DNA of 64,000 nt from Caprimulgus europaeus (Eukaryota; Chordata; Aves; Caprimulgiformes; Caprimulgidae): the NCBI GenBank assembly GCA_907165065.1, contig OU015542.1, positions 248,001 through 312,000 on the forward strand, read 5' to 3'. A program made the position numbers and the translations under genes. This document shows, piece by piece, positions 37,412-49,822 of this stretch (within the stretch, counting starts at the first letter, position 1; each line of letters starts with the position of its first letter). The notes beneath the pieces are model-generated. The model ran no database searches. It saw only the letters and a program-made list of their open reading frames with translations, and was not told the DNA's origin.

Positions 37412-38030
37412 CAGGATCATAGAACCACAGACTGGTCTGGGTTGGAAGGGACCTTAAAGCTCATCCAGTTCCAACCCCCCTGCCAGCAGCAGGGACACCT
37501 TCCACTAGACCAGGTTGCTCAAAGCCTCATCCAACCTGGCCGAGAACACTTCCAGGGAGGAGCAGCCACAGCTTCTCTGGGCAACCTGGGACAGGGTCTC
37601 ACCACCCTCACAGCAAAGAATTTCTTCCTCACATCTCAGCTCCATCTCCCCTCTGCCACTTTCAAGCCATCACCCCTTGTTCTGTCACTCCCTGCCCTTG
37701 GCCAAAGTCCCTCCCCAGCCTTCCTGGAGCCCCTTCAGGTAGTGGGAGGCCACTAGAAGGTCTCCCTGGAGCCTTCTCTTCTCCAGGCTGAACAGCCCCA
37801 ACTCTCTCAGCCTGTCCTCACAGCAGAGCTGCTCCAGCCCTGGCATCATCCTCGTGGCCTTCTCTGGGCTGGCTCCAGTATCTCCATGTCCTTGTGCTGT
37901 TGGTGGCCCCAGAGCTGGAGGCAGCACTGCAGGTGGGGTCTCAGGAGAGCGGAGCAGAGGGGCAGAATCCCCTCCCTGTCCCTGCTGACCGCGCTGCTCT
38001 GGGTGCAGCCCGGGACACGGTTATCGGTGT
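37412..38030 (-). repeat. CR1 LINE 3' fragment
   Basis: The antisense 3' end reads gatcatagaaccacagactg and continues through the gaccaggttgctcaaagcc and cctgtcctcacagcagagct blocks to gggacacggttatcggtgtt. It is the same subfamily as the 27.9-kb and 51.4-kb copies. Confidence 0.93.
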
Positions 38031-38708
38031 TCTGGTGCACGTTGCTGGTTCACACGGCTCCCCGCTTCTCTCCCAGTGCAGAAGAGAAGTTTCTGGGAAC
38101 ACTTCCATCCCCTTTACAATACAGAGGGTGCTGCCACACATGAAGGTGCCGTGGCTCTTGTCCCAGCAAGGACTGGGCCGTGGTATTTGGTGCTGCCCTA
38201 AAGTGCTTCCAGTTAGTGAGGGAAGCCTGGGCGGTGGGATCATGAAGAAGCAGCTATCCTTGCTCCAGAGGAGAAGTGGTCACTGAAGCCCATTCCTGAC
38301 AGACCTGAAAAGCATCTGACAAACATTTCATAACCTCTCAGGCAAAGCTGTCACCACCACGAGGAAGTGTTTTCAGTCTCTTGCCCAAGTGTCCCTGTGA
38401 CCGTTTCAGTCCGTTTCTTCTTGCCTTGTCTCCTGTGCACGTGCTGAAGATTTCTTCTCCTTACATTTTGTCTGCACGATTGGAGACTGGCCGGTGGGCT
38501 GCCAGAAAGGAGCCTCTGCTGCTGGGATGGGACCACACTGTTCCTGCAAACGCTTACAAAACCCATTGGGAAATGTCTGCACTGTGTGGTGGGACAGGAA
38601 GGGGCTGTGGCCCAACACAGCCTGGTTGCAGGGACGCTGAGATCCCGGCTGCTGGAATACCAGCCCAAGCACCCCTGTGATGCTCTGGGTACCCCCGTGC
38701 TCAGCTCC

Positions 38709-39705
38709 TGTGTTGGGTTTGGCGGGGGTGGGGGGAAGGGGACTGTTTTTTTGGTAGTGTGGGAAGGGCACCTTGTGGTAAGATTTGAGAGCTCCCTTAG
38801 CTCCAAAGGTGTATGCCCCCAGCCCAGGCTGAATCAATTAGCAACAGAGAAACGCCTCTGTGAATCCATATTTCTGAGGGGAAGGACTGTCCTGAGAAGA
38901 AGTGGGTGGAGAGAACCTGGAGGAGAGGCCATTGACCTGAACAAAAGACAACCATCGGCCTAAACAAAGGACAGACAGACAGAGAGAGAGCTTCGATGCC
39001 AGAGGAAGGAGGAGGAGGGGGAAAAGGGACAGAGAACCTCAAAACATGCAGTTCAACTGCATGGAGTAGGAGAAGACAAAGGAAGTCCCCTGCAGCCCAT
39101 GGAGACTCAGCAGTGGAGCGGAGACCCACGTGTGGGCCATGGAGGGCTCCACGCTGGAGCAGAGAAGCTGAGCCTGAGGACCAGTGTGATGGAATTGGGA
39201 CCCCGAGAGCCGCTCGCTGCCAGAGCGGGGGTGCATCCCCAGAGTGGGGGGTGAGTCTGCAGCCTGTGGTGTCCCCATGCCGGAGCCGGGAGCTGAGCCC
39301 CAAGAGGTCCATGGCTCCATGGGAAGCTGCTTTGGAATCTTGTTCCTGGACTTCCATGCTGGGAAGAGCAGCAGAGACAAACTGACTGCAACCCCCATTC
39401 CCTGTGCACTGTGCCACTGGGGGAAAGGTAGAGAAATGGGGAGCAAAGTGAATTGAGCCCAGGGAGAAGGGAGGGGTGGGGGAAGGTGTTGTCAGATGTG
39501 GTTGTTGTGTCTCACTGATTGATTGGTAACAAATTAAATTGATTTTTCTTCCCCAAGTTAAGTCTGTTTTGACCATGACCACAGCTGGTGAGTGAGCCCT
39601 CCCTGTCCTTCGTTCCTAATCCCTTTGCTGCGACTCCCATCCCATCTCACCGGGGTGGGGGGGAAGGTAGGACTGCATGGTCCCACTGTGGGTCAAACCA
39701 CCACA
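38709..39705 (+). mobile_element. Solo LTR of an avian endogenous retrovirus
   Basis: The 1-kb segment begins TGTGTTGGGTTTGG and ends GTCAAACCACCACA, typical TG...CA termini of bird ERV LTRs. Near the 3' part it has aaattaaattgatttttctt, containing an ATTAAA poly(A)-type signal in the plus direction. The same family recurs at 56.25-57.09 kb with shared blocks (ggggaaggtgttgtcagatg, gtgagtgagccctccctgtc). No retroviral coding sequence was seen beside it. A clean target-site duplication was not evident. Confidence 0.8.
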
Positions 39706-40539
39706 ACACCTCGGCTGCTGGCCACTTCGTGGAGAGACAAGGAGACAACAGGACCCAGGGTTTGTGCCATCTTTTAATGCCCTGCTGTTCTCCAGCCGGC
39801 GGAAGGAGCAGATAAGCTGCTGTGGGCATCTCAGGGATGAAGCGTGTTTCTTAGCTCATCCTCTGGCTGTGTCTGCAGGAGGAGGAGGGGAGGATGGCAG
39901 GGGATGATGAGAGGATTACTTACAGCCAGCCTTAAATGAGCCCTGCAGCTCAGCTGTGCTGCTTTCAGAGCTGGGGTGTGGGGACAGGAGGGATAATTTA
40001 GAAACATAAGGCTGGGAAGAGATTTAATTAGGACATTGAGCTGCTCTCTCCTGGGCACCAGCCCACCACCCTCTTCCAGGGCTCAAGGCTTTTCCTCCCT
40101 TGAGCATGGACAAGGCTCCAGTATGCAACTGGGTCAGTGCCTGCTTATTTCAGCATCACATCTGTGACCCAGCTGGCTCTGAAGCAGCGCTGGGATGCAC
40201 CTGTGTCTCCCAGCCCCTGGTGCTGATCCCCGCAGGCGCTCCCACAGCCCGTGTCACTGGGGCTCCCTGGGCAAACAGCAGCCAGTCACTTTCCTGAAGC
40301 CTTGGAGATCAGCAGCAGCAGCTCAGTCCCATTTGGTCATCTCTGGGGCTGGGCTGGGTACAACCCCTCCCTGAGCTGCGTTTCAGGGCTGGGGGAGGAG
40401 AGACACTGGCTGAGTCTTTGTCTCTCCATTTACAAGATGGTGGGAGCATCCCTAGCATTGATTTTCTCCTTGGTACAAATCCTGTGCTATTCTCCCTCTG
40501 AATACATGGCCTCAAGGCCACAAAGTTGGTGAATGTTTT

Positions 40540-40957
40540 AGAAGGGAAGCCGTATGAGGAGAGGCTGAAGTCACTTGGTTTGCTCAGCCTGGAGGAGACT
40601 GAGAGGAGATCTCATGGCGGTCTGGAACTTCCTCCCAAGGGGAAGAGGAGGGGCAGGCGCTGAGCTCTTCTCTCTGGCCACCAACGCCAGAAGTAGAGGA
40701 CATGGCAGGAAGATGTGGCAGGGGAGGCTGAGGTTGGCCATGAGGAAAAGGTTCTTGAGGCAGAGGGTGGTGGAGCACTGGCACAGGCTCCCCAGGGAGG
40801 TGCTGATGGCCCCAAGCCTGACAAGATTCCAGCAGCATTTGGCCAAGGCCCTCAGGGACATGGTGTGAATGTTGGGATTGTCCTGTGCAGGGACAGGAGT
40901 TGGACTCCATGACCTTTGTGGGTTCCTCCAACTCCCAACATTCAATTATTCTGTGAA
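40540..40957 (+). repeat. CR1 LINE 3' end, sense copy
   Basis: The sense sequence starts agaagggaagccgtatgagg and continues tttgctcagcctggaggaga. It ends gttcctccaactcccaacat and attattctgtgaattt, the CR1 terminal repeat. This is a more diverged subfamily. Confidence 0.88.
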
Positions 40958-42036
40958 TTTGTGTTTCTCCTTGTCCTCTCGCACCCACTTTGTGGGAACT
41001 CTCCTTCCAGGGCACAGCAAGCCAATGCTGCCCTGGTAGCTCCTCTCCCCGTCCAGCAGCGTTGCTCCCGATGCTTGGCCTTCTGTGGCCACTGCCTGCC
41101 CACTCCCACGGGGGATTATCGTCCCAAGGATCACGTAACCCTCTTAGCCCAGCCCAGGAGCTGGAGCTGCTCATGCCCCGTGGCCCCTAAAGCCCGTCCA
41201 GGTTCCTGGAACCCCAGCGCCGGCCGTTACACCGCTGACCTACACACTCCACCCATGCATCTGAATTAGATCGATTTTCCTGCAGCCCAGCCGGGCTGAT
41301 CAGACCATTTCCATAAGTCCCAGAATTTTTAACTAATTTGGAGAAAGATGGCAAATTGGTATAATATCAGCTGCAGGAAAGCAGCAAGCAGCTGTCTCCC
41401 ACGCTCCATGAAACAGGGTTTGGTGAGCGGCACAGGGGAGTGGTTTGTTCTTAAATCCAGCTGGATCGTGCATATGTGATTCACTTTTCAGCAACAGAAA
41501 ATTGTTGGAGGGCTCCCTTGGTGGCAATGGCTGCTGAAAAAAACCAACCCTTTTCAATGTGCCTTAACAGGTACACAATTTTAAATCAATTAAAACAGGT
41601 TGTGCGCCTGTGCAGGGTGTGTTACTGCAGTAGGATGCTGCATGGCACAGAGGAACCGCCCAAGTTTGTAATCCTATTAAAACCCCACAAGTGTGCTCTG
41701 GAGGGCACGCTCGCCTCCCAGGCTGTCGTTAATTACCTTTCAATCTGTTAATTCCCTGCCGCCTGTCCCTGTCACTCCCTGCCCCTCCCTGCAATGTGAT
41801 TTCTATCGACTTTCCTCCAAAAGAGAACAGAGAAGTGTGTTTGAACCTCAGTGTGTCCTCCTCTGTTAGGACTCTTACTGTTCTTCCCCTGAGCTCCCTT
41901 GGTCCTGATGTATCACCACAGATCTTTCTACTCACCGTTATCCTGCTGACAATGGACTTACAGCAGAGACTAAAAGCCGACAATTGACAAGGCGAGTTAA
42001 GTCTATCTGCCTCAGTGGATATTAGCTTATACTCAA

Positions 42037-42085
42037 CATATATATATTTTTAACATATATATATATACTGAATACTTATTTTTTT
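42037..42085. repeat. AT-rich TA repeat
   Basis: Two runs of tatata are separated by ttttaac. They sit just left of a CR1 insertion. Confidence 0.8.
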
Positions 42086-42156
42086 AAATAAAGCAATGAC
42101 TTGTTACCATGGGAGGGAAACTTCCCTAGTGAACGACAGCAGTGGGGATGGGGGTA

Positions 42157-42420
42157 TCACAGAATCCCAGACTGGTCTGGGTTGGAAGGGACCTTAAAGC
42201 TCATCCAGTCCCAACCCCCCTGCCAGCAGCAGGGACACCTTCCACTAGACCAGGTTGCTCAAAGCCTCATCCAACCTGGCCCAGAACACTTCCAGGGAGG
42301 AGCAGCCACAGCTTCTCTGGGCCACCTGGGACCGTGTCTCACCACCCTCACACCAAACAATTTCTTCCTCACATCTCAGCTCCATCTCCCCTTTGCCAGT
42401 TTGAAGCCATTGGAGCCAAG
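42157..42420 (-). repeat. CR1 LINE 3' fragment
   Basis: The antisense 3' end starts tcacagaatcccagactggt and is truncated at gttttgaagccattgg-like sequence. The subfamily is the same as the 37.4-kb copy. Confidence 0.92.
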
Positions 42421-43954
42421 TGGTCTCACCCTTCTCAGGGTTTCCCAGGGAAAGGGTTATCTCAAGTGACTCACAGCTTAATTCCCATTATTTGCTCTGG
42501 TTCCCAAGTTCTCCACCCACTCAGCTTGTAACCTCTGGCAGCTTTAAGGAACCTGGCCCAGCGCAGCTCAGCATCAGCCTCACTGTTGGCAACGGGGCTC
42601 AGGCCTGGCTGGGTGAATCCAGTTCTCGTTACGTATCTGTAAAGCTCCAGCTCCAGGCTGCCCTTGCACAGTTGCCCCAGTCCCTCCGGGGTCCCAGTTG
42701 CTGTGGGTCCAGCTGGAACATCCTCGTGACTGAAACACCCGTGCCAGAGGAGCCAAGCTGCTCTTGGTGGTGTCTGGTGGACCTGGCCAGGTGTTGTGCA
42801 GCTCATGTGCACCAGCCCAGCTCTGGAAGCTGTGGGTGGCTAGGAAGCTGGGCTCCAGCCTCGGTGTCTCTCTGTGCCCAGCTCCTGGCCCGTGATGCCA
42901 GAGAACAGCCCCAGGCAGGGTTTGCACACCACAGTCACAGCCCACCACTGCTCTCGCTGGGCTCAGGAGGAATGTGGCTGCAAGGTGGCATTGCGTGACA
43001 TTCCCGAGCTTCCAGGGAACTTCCCTGAGCATCAGCTGGGTGAGCAGCTTCCTCATGTGGGCTTTGGGCAGAGGACACACAGCACAAACCACCAGAGCCA
43101 TCACAGAACCAGTATTTATGAGGGTGACCAAGTCAGCCTGTTGCTCACAAGCCACTACACAGCGGTGCCAAGCAGGGCCACAGCACGGCAGGGACACGCC
43201 ACTTGCGGCAGCAGTGGTAGCGCAGGGGCGAGGTGGGACACAGAGCAGTGCTGGCAGACAGAGGGGTTCACCAGGGAGCTGGCAAAGAGAGCTCTACAGA
43301 GACCCCCACGCCCCTCCAGGCCCCCAGGGACTGGCCAGCAAGAAGCGATGGGGCTGGCTCACCCGCGGTCCCCAGCTCCTCACGGGATACAGCTGACACT
43401 GCAGGTCCAGCACGGCGGCAGGAGGCAGGGTGTCCACGCTGCAAGGCCTGGCACTTTGGCAACCTCTTCCTCGACCGACTGTTCCCCCCATGTATTTCTA
43501 CCAAAACGTGCTAAACCCCCTTCCCTTCCACTCCAGGCTGCCCACAGGCAAACCAGCCAGGGTGGCTGCAGCAGCACTGCTGGGGTCTGCCCCAGGACAG
43601 CCAGGGTGAGCCCTGAGCATGGGGATGTGCACTGGGGAGGGGATAACACTGAAAAGCCCCCACAGAGCCCATCCCAAGCCACTGAGAGCCTGGGAGGGGC
43701 ATCACGGGGGGCTGAGCACCCCCCATGGCAGGGTGCATGGCAGGGGAAGGGGGGAGCCAGCTCCAGGGGGGCTCCTGGGGACTTCTGGAGACAAGGCAAC
43801 GCATCTGGGGTCCTGAGCACCCAGCACAGGGCTGGGGCAAGAACCCAGCCCTGGCATGACCATGGCAGGAGCTTTCAGCTGGGCATGGCCCCAGCCCGCC
43901 CTGAAAGAGCCGATGCCAGCGCTGGGAACATGCAGTTGGGCTCCTGCTGTGCCA

Positions 43955-43990
43955 GCCCATGCTGGCATTGCTGGCATTGCTGGCATCCCT
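43955..43990. repeat. 9-bp tandem repeat, about 3 copies
   Basis: The unit TGCTGGCAT is repeated directly in unannotated sequence downstream of SLC7A4. Confidence 0.8.
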
Positions 43991-44597
43991 GCCCAGCCAC
44001 TTGCTCTGGCCACGTCCTTTCTCCATGTCATGTCCTCAGCTGCTCCTCAGCCCCCCTCAGCCCCAGCCTTTTAGGAGAGTGGCCCTGGGGACAGGGATGG
44101 CAGGGACACTGGTGGGGAAGCGCATTTGGCCCCTACCACCTTCTGCAGGTGGGATCTGCTGGAAGCAGCGGGTCCCCAGGGCTGCAGCCAGGATAAGACC
44201 CAGGATGGACAGTCCTGGGCTGCCTGTCCCCACCCCCAGGGACCCTCTGCACCCCCGACTGCACGGACAGGCTGTGGAAAGGTGTGGTGCACGGTGCCTG
44301 GTTGTTCTTGGAGGAAGGTGGCAAGGACCCAGCTGCAGGGCAGACACTGGGCTGAAGGGCCGAGACCCAGTTCCTGAGTGCTGGGGATGGGGAGGGAGGG
44401 AGCCAGTTCCCCCCCATGCTCTGTTAGGAGCTGGTGGGGAAGGGCGAGCACCTTCCGCATCTCCGGCTGGAGCCACAAGCCCAGGGCAGCCCTGGTGTCT
44501 CCGCTGCCAAAGGGACCAGGAGGAAGGGGGGCTCTGGAATTGCCATGGAGAGGGGGTCAGACGCTCCCACAGCCAGGTTCCCCCGTCCCCTGAGGTG

Positions 44598-47500
44598 TCA
44601 TCTCTTGCCGTCATCGGTGTTGGTGTCGGGCAGCCCGGTGCTGGGCTGGGCGCTGGGCTGAACCGCCTGCACCCTCTCCTCCAGGCTGCTGCTGGGGAAC
44701 ACCACGTAGCGGGCGCTGACGCGCTGAGCCCGCGGCTCCCGCAGGTTCTCCTTGCTGTGCCAGATGCCGTAGCCGAAGTACACGAGCAGGCCTGCGGGGG
44801 GACAGGGAGAGCAGCGGGTCGGGCACAGGCCACGGCCTGGCATGGATGCAGCCACATCCCGGTGGAACAGCACAACCCACAGCACCAAAAAGGCCTAAAC
44901 GAGCTGCTCGCTGGTAGAAAAGGATCCTGCAGCACATTAGGAGCAAAGGGGGAAACACCAGCCCCTGCGGAGGGGAAGCCCCTTACTGGGAAGGGCTCCC
45001 CAAGCCACAGGAGCTGCCCCGGGAGCAGGAGGTGGTTCTGATCCAGAGCATGAAGGAGGATCCAAACCTCAACAGGAAAAAAACGTAACACTCTGGGAAC
45101 CAGAGGGTCAGGGAGACGCTCAGAGGCCTCGGCTCGTGTCTCTGATGGGGAACCAGAGGTGGAAAGGGGCACCGTGCACTTTATAAACCCATCACTGGGG
45201 AAAAGAGCTGCCAAAGCCACCAGAATAAGCCCAGTTCCCCTCTCCCACCACCTTCCTGGGGCTCACACCACCGTGGGAGCACTCACCTAAGAGGAGCCAG
45301 ACGGCAAAGCGCAGCCACGTCATGTAGCTGAGCTTCAGCATCAGATAGATATTGAGGACAATGCTCAGCGCCGGGGAGAGGGGCACCAGGGGGATCTGCA
45401 GGAGAAACAGAGCGGGGGTGTGGCGAGACCCTCCTTAAAACCACAGAGACAAAGCCAGCATGGGTAAATGTGGGGAACAAAGTGACTTTCACCCTAAGCT
45501 TTCTGAAAATGACTTTTTTTTCCAAGAAAAAGGCAGCCAAAATTAACAATGCTCAGCTAGGGAGCCAGGAGCTGCCAGCCAGGCTGCAGGTCGGGGTGGG
45601 CACAGAGGCTCCGTCACAAGGACCAAACAAGCCCCCAGTGCAACCCAGGGCCAACGCGGTCCTCACTGGAGAAGCCAGGGCACAGCGGGGAGTGGTGTTA
45701 CCACTGGTGCTCCTGCCCACGTGGCTGTACCACACTGGGGACCACACAGGCTGGAAACTGGAGAGTGGGGAGCACCAGAGGCACAAAAGTGACTTGGAGA
45801 CTGAAGGAAAGAACTTCACTGCGGAGCTCGAGGGCAGAGCAACAGCAGGAGGAGTTGGGACGGGCAGGAGGGGAGCTGGGGGCTGCGGAACAGGGAGCCC
45901 AGGGGGGGCAAGAGTCATCCCACGGGATGGACACAGAGCTACTGGGGACATCCCCTCCCAGGGACCAGTGATGGTGCAGAGTGACACCACAGCCACCAAC
46001 ACCTCCCCAAACCCAGCGCTTGCTGACACCCTCCTCCTCCTCCTCCTCCTCCTCCCCCTCCTCCAGCAGTCGTGGTGCTTTCACCAGAGCAGTGTGACTG
46101 GGGCCTCCGGTGGGTCCATCAGAGCTGCTCCCACCCCACTGACCCCAGCAGAGGGACTGGTCCTGCCCAGACCCCAGGTGTACCTGGAAAGTCTGTGTGC
46201 CATGCTGCTGCTCATGCGCCCAGATGAGGAGAAGGCTGAGCAGGAAGCCCAGGCTAAAGAGGACCAGTAGCAGGGAGTAGCTCCAGGTGGGCAGGTGGAG
46301 ATGGGTGTTGCCGTACACTAAGATGGAGCAGAGGCAGATGGCAGACACCATCAGGGTCACCACAGCCACCGTGACTACCTCGCCTGGGTAGAAGTCACTG
46401 AGGAACTCCAGGTAGGGCTCGAAAGCTGCCTTCAGCTGTCCTGGCTCCCGGTGCTCTTTGCTCCTGTCCCTGTCCACCAGTTGGAGCTTGTCAGAGAAGG
46501 ACTCGTACTCCTTCAGCTCGCTGGCAGATGGACCCTCATGGGGCTCGGGGCTGGGCTGGCTACCAGCCGCTGGCGCAGGGGCATCCACCTTCTGCTGCTG
46601 GAAGCGCAGGACGATGATGCTTGCAGCCACGAAGGTGTAGGCCAGCAGCGTGCCAATGGACAGGAACTGCACCAGGGCCTCCAGGTCAAAGATGAGGGCC
46701 AACAGGGCCATGAGCACCCCAAAGACCACGATGCCAATGACTGGCACCTGCGTGCGGGGATGCACTTGGGAGAAGACCCGGAAGAAGAGCCCATCCTCAG
46801 CCATGGCGTAGACGATGCGCGGCAGGGAGAAGAGGTTGCTCAGCAGGACCGTGTTCATCGCTGAGGGATGGGCAGAAGAAGGAGGACCACATCAGACCCA
46901 AACCACCCCAGTTCCCAGCCCCCACCATGAGCCGGGTGGGCAACTCCCGCCACTGCTGCCTGTACTCACCACAGATGGAACCAGCGGCCACCAGGAACCC
47001 TGCCCAGGCATAGCCCCTCCTGTAGAAGGCATCTGCCAGGGCAGAATCGGGGTCCAACGTGTGCCAGGGAACCATCAGCGTCAGCACCACCGACACCAGG
47101 ATGTAGGCCCCAGTGGCCAGCCCCAAGGAGAAAGCGATGGCCCTGGGGACAGCCCGCTGTGGGTTCCTGGCCTCTTCGCTGGAGGCTGCGATGACGTCGA
47201 AGCCCACAAAGGCGTAGAAGCAGGTGGCCGTGCCAGCCATGATGCCCGACAGCCCATATGGGGCAAAGCCACCCTCCTGGGCACTCCAGTTCTTGGGCTG
47301 TGCGAGGACAAATCCCATGATGAGGATGAAGAGGATGACACCCATGCTGATGGCCGAGAAGACGTGGTTGAGCCAGGAGGATACTTTGGCCCCAAAGGAG
47401 ATGAAGGCGGTGGCTACCAGCAGGATGGCAGCTGCCAGAAAGTCAGGGTAGCGGGCCAGGAACGGCACCTGCCAGATACCCACATGGGTCTCGGTGAAGT

Positions 47501-47951
47501 TCTTTATCTTGTGGTTGAAGATGGAGTCCAGGTAGCCGCTCCAGGCCCTGGCCACCGCAGCTCCCCCGATCATGTACTCCAGCAGCACATTCCAGCCGAT
47601 GAGGAAGGCCCAGATCTCACCCACGGACACGTAGGTGAACATGTAGGCAGAGCCCGTCTTGGGTACTCGGGCTCCAAACTCAGCATAGCAGAGAGCAGCC
47701 AGGAGCGAGGCAAAGCCAGCAATGATGAAGGACACAATGACAGCAGGGCCAGCGATCTCCTTGGCCACAGTGCCTGTGAGGACATACAGCCCCGAGCCCA
47801 CCATGCCTCCAATGCCCAGCAGTGTCAAGTCGATGGTGGAAAGGCATCTGTTGAAGGATGTCTCCATCATGTTGTCCTCCAAGGTCTTCACCCGGTTGAG
47901 TTTCTGGCAGAAGCGGGTAAGGTCGGCCGAGCGCGGCAGCCATCTCGCCAT
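44598..47951 (-). CDS. SLC7A4: SLC7A4, cationic amino acid transporter 4, complete
   Basis: SLC7A4 belongs to the CAT branch of the APC transporter superfamily, is predicted to have about 14 membrane spans, and is thought to be a plasma-membrane protein; transport activity of the human protein alone has not been clear. Coding exons: 47951-46970, 46860-46184, 45395-45287 and 44791-44598 (TGA). They total 1962 nt and 653 residues, with phases 1, 0 and 1 matching at the junctions. Key stretches: TLEDNMMETSFNRCLSTIDL, GIGGMVGSGLYVLTGTVA, CYAEFGARVPKTGSAYM, FYAFVGFDVIAASSEEARNP, MNTVLLSNLFSLPRIVYAMA and PLVPLSPALSIVLNIYLML. GSGLYVLTG and GFDVIA-type motifs are family hallmarks. The start is placed at MARWLP because upstream in-frame codons cross a splice acceptor at 48021-48022. 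Human SLC7A4 is about 635 residues. Intron 2 (46183-45396) has a CTC microsatellite. Confidence 0.97.
46030..46064. repeat. CTC trinucleotide microsatellite
   Basis: About ten CTC units with one interruption lie in SLC7A4 intron 2, so they are not translated. In other frames they produce the acidic tract of a spurious reading frame running on from exon 2. Confidence 0.85.
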
Positions 47952-48020
47952 CCTGGAGGCAGCGGGCTCTGCCCTCCAGCAGGGTGAGGGGTCCTCAGCG
48001 GCAAGACCCTGCCTGGAGAC
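47952..48020 (-). other. SLC7A4: SLC7A4 5' UTR segment of the first coding exon
   Basis: On the minus strand a good acceptor (cctctgccag followed by GTCTCC) lies 69 nt before the start codon. The first coding exon therefore probably begins at 48020 and an upstream non-coding exon exists. Confidence 0.6.
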
Positions 48021-48899
48021 CTGGCAGAGGAGGAAGGTGTGAGCATCTGCTCCTGCAGAGAGGCAACGGGCGTGGGGATAGGGTGGAAAAGCCACCCAGG
48101 CACATTCAAGGTGTCCCTTGCTCCTCAGCGAGCGTGGGGCTCGGCACTGGAGCGTGTCCTCCTCCAGGCTGGTGGCACAGGGCAGCCAGCCACCCCATGC
48201 AGGGACTTGTGCCTTTCAGCCAGGTGGGAAGGAAACCACAGCACCCCGGCACAGCATCTCCCAGGCTTTCCTTTTTAAACCAGAGCTGCATTAAAGCCCA
48301 AACCAAGCAGCTCTGGGACAGCTGAAGGCTTCTTTGCTGCTTCCCCTCCACTCAACACCTACCTGGCCTTCCCCCCGGTGTGCAGGGTGCCTGCTGAGCG
48401 GACACACAGCATTTTCCCTCTCCCAGCATCTTGCTGCTACCCCAGGGAAAGCCCAAGGGTGGGGTGGAGGTGTGCAGCAGGAAGTCCAGAGCAGCTCCAG
48501 CAAGGACACAGGTGTCCCCAGCCAGACCAGGAAACACACCCAGCACCCAGGGACCAGCCCTGGCTGGCAGCTGCTGCTGGGAGAGGAGGAGGCAGCTTCA
48601 GGGAGCCTCAGGTGCTGCTTCACAGCTGCTCCACTGGCTGCTCTAGAATTTTGGGGATGCTCTCCCCTTCCAGCCGCCCTCCTCCATCTGCCAGGACACG
48701 GATCTCTGGCAGCCCCAGACCTCAGCTCCTGCTCGAGGGCTCGGTGCAGCCCCACTCCCTGCTCCGCTTGTCTTGGAGGCCAAGAGGCCCTTGAAAGGCG
48801 ACCGCGAGCCGATGATGGCACCAGGCTGCGCCCGGGGGTGACGGGCCTGTTGTCAGCATCTGCGCTGAGACGCCCCAGCCCCACTCGCTGCCGGTATCC

Positions 48900-49450
48900 G
48901 CCCCCGTGAAGAGAAGGGTTGGTGGTCCTGGGGTTCCCGACGCCAGCGCATCCGATGGCCACAGCGGGCGGGCCGCGGAGCTCGGTGCCCACCGGGTGAG
49001 CGAGGATCCTTGCTTGGGGGTGGGGCGGGGGGGGGGGGCGGGGGGAGCGGCGGGGTGTGCTCAGCCTCCGGATTCATCCCCGGGTGGGGGAAGTTTCGCC
49101 CCTACTCAGGCCCACCGCGATGCCGGCCCTGGGCGGCCCCGGCCCCGCTCCCCCGCCCCGGAGGGTCCCGCTCACCTGCGCGGGCGCGGCCGGATCCCTC
49201 GGCCCCCACCTGCTCCGCGCTGCCGCTGCCACCGCCTCCCGCCCCAGCCCCGCCTCCTCCCCGGGCCGGCGGAAGGGCGGGGGCCCGGCGTGGCGGCTGT
49301 CGGAGCCGCTCGGGAGCAGCGGGCGGGGCCGGCGCTGCTGCACGGGCCGGGCGGGGAGAGCGGCCCCGGCGTTCTCCGGCGGAGCAGGGGTTGCGGGGAC
49401 AGGGGGGCACCCCGAGCCCCGCAGGGAGGGTGACAGAATTTTGGCAACGC
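48900..49450. promoter_or_regulatory. CpG island and probable SLC7A4 promoter with non-coding exon 1
   Basis: The sequence is CG-dense with G-runs (49017-49045). On the minus strand a donor (gcgcag followed by GTGAGC) ends a potential non-coding exon at 49176, which would splice to the acceptor at 48020. It is 1.2 kb upstream of the SLC7A4 start codon. The transcription start was not determined. Confidence 0.55.
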
Positions 49451-49481
49451 CGGCACCGTGCGCTCACAGCCCAGAGGCCAA

Positions 49482-49645
49482 TAACCGTGTCCTGGGCTGC
49501 ACCCAGAGCAGCGTGGGCAGCAGGGCCAGGGAGGGGATTCTGCCCCTCTGCTCCACTCCCCTGAGACCCCACCTGCAGTGCTGCCTCCAGTGCTGGGGCC
49601 ACCAACAGCACAAGGACACAGACCTACTGGAGCGCAGCCAGTGCT
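49482..49645 (+). repeat. CR1 LINE internal fragment
   Basis: The blocks tgtcctgggctgcacccaga, ctgagaccccacctgcagtg and caccaacagcacaaggacac match the start of the 51.4-kb sense copy and the reverse complement of the 37.4-kb copy. It is truncated at both ends and abuts the CpG island. Confidence 0.88.
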
Positions 49646-49822
49646 GCAGGAAACTGTCACTCTCTAGAGACACAAAGGCACTTGCTTGGAAAAATTGGAA
49701 AAATATCTGTGTCCTCAGCTTCATAGTGCCCAGCAATGCTTCGTGCGGGACTCGGAGTAAGTTTTCTTCCACTGAAATAGTGCTGGACAAATGATCTCTG
49801 ATTATGAGCTATCCCAGGCTGT

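Larger units (their letters stand above)
33105..44597. other. Repeat-rich gap between LRRC74B and SLC7A4
   Basis: No gene was recognised in this 11.5-kb stretch. It holds CR1 copies at 35.2-36.5, 37.4-38.0, 40.5-41.0 and 42.2-42.4 kb, an LTR at 38.7-39.7 kb and small TA repeats. Long open frames near 42.9-45.0 kb on both strands overlap one another and are low-complexity. The right end includes the SLC7A4 3' UTR, whose poly(A) site I could not place. Confidence 0.65.

Noticed and set aside
42874-45041. Long overlapping open frames of 440, 360 and 387 codons on both strands
   Set aside because: They overlap each other and the SLC7A4 last exon. They are low-complexity with no recognisable domain, as expected in GC-rich DNA poor in stop codons.
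45698-46183. C-terminal extension of SLC7A4 exon 2 including an acidic tract
   Set aside because: It lies beyond a clear GT donor at 46183 and is a translated intron with a CTC microsatellite. Splicing to 45395 gives the family sequence.
47952-48095. N-terminal extension of SLC7A4 in the same frame
   Set aside because: The extra residues (MAFPPYPH...) cross a good splice acceptor at 48021-48022 and do not resemble the family N-terminus, which fits the MARWLP start.
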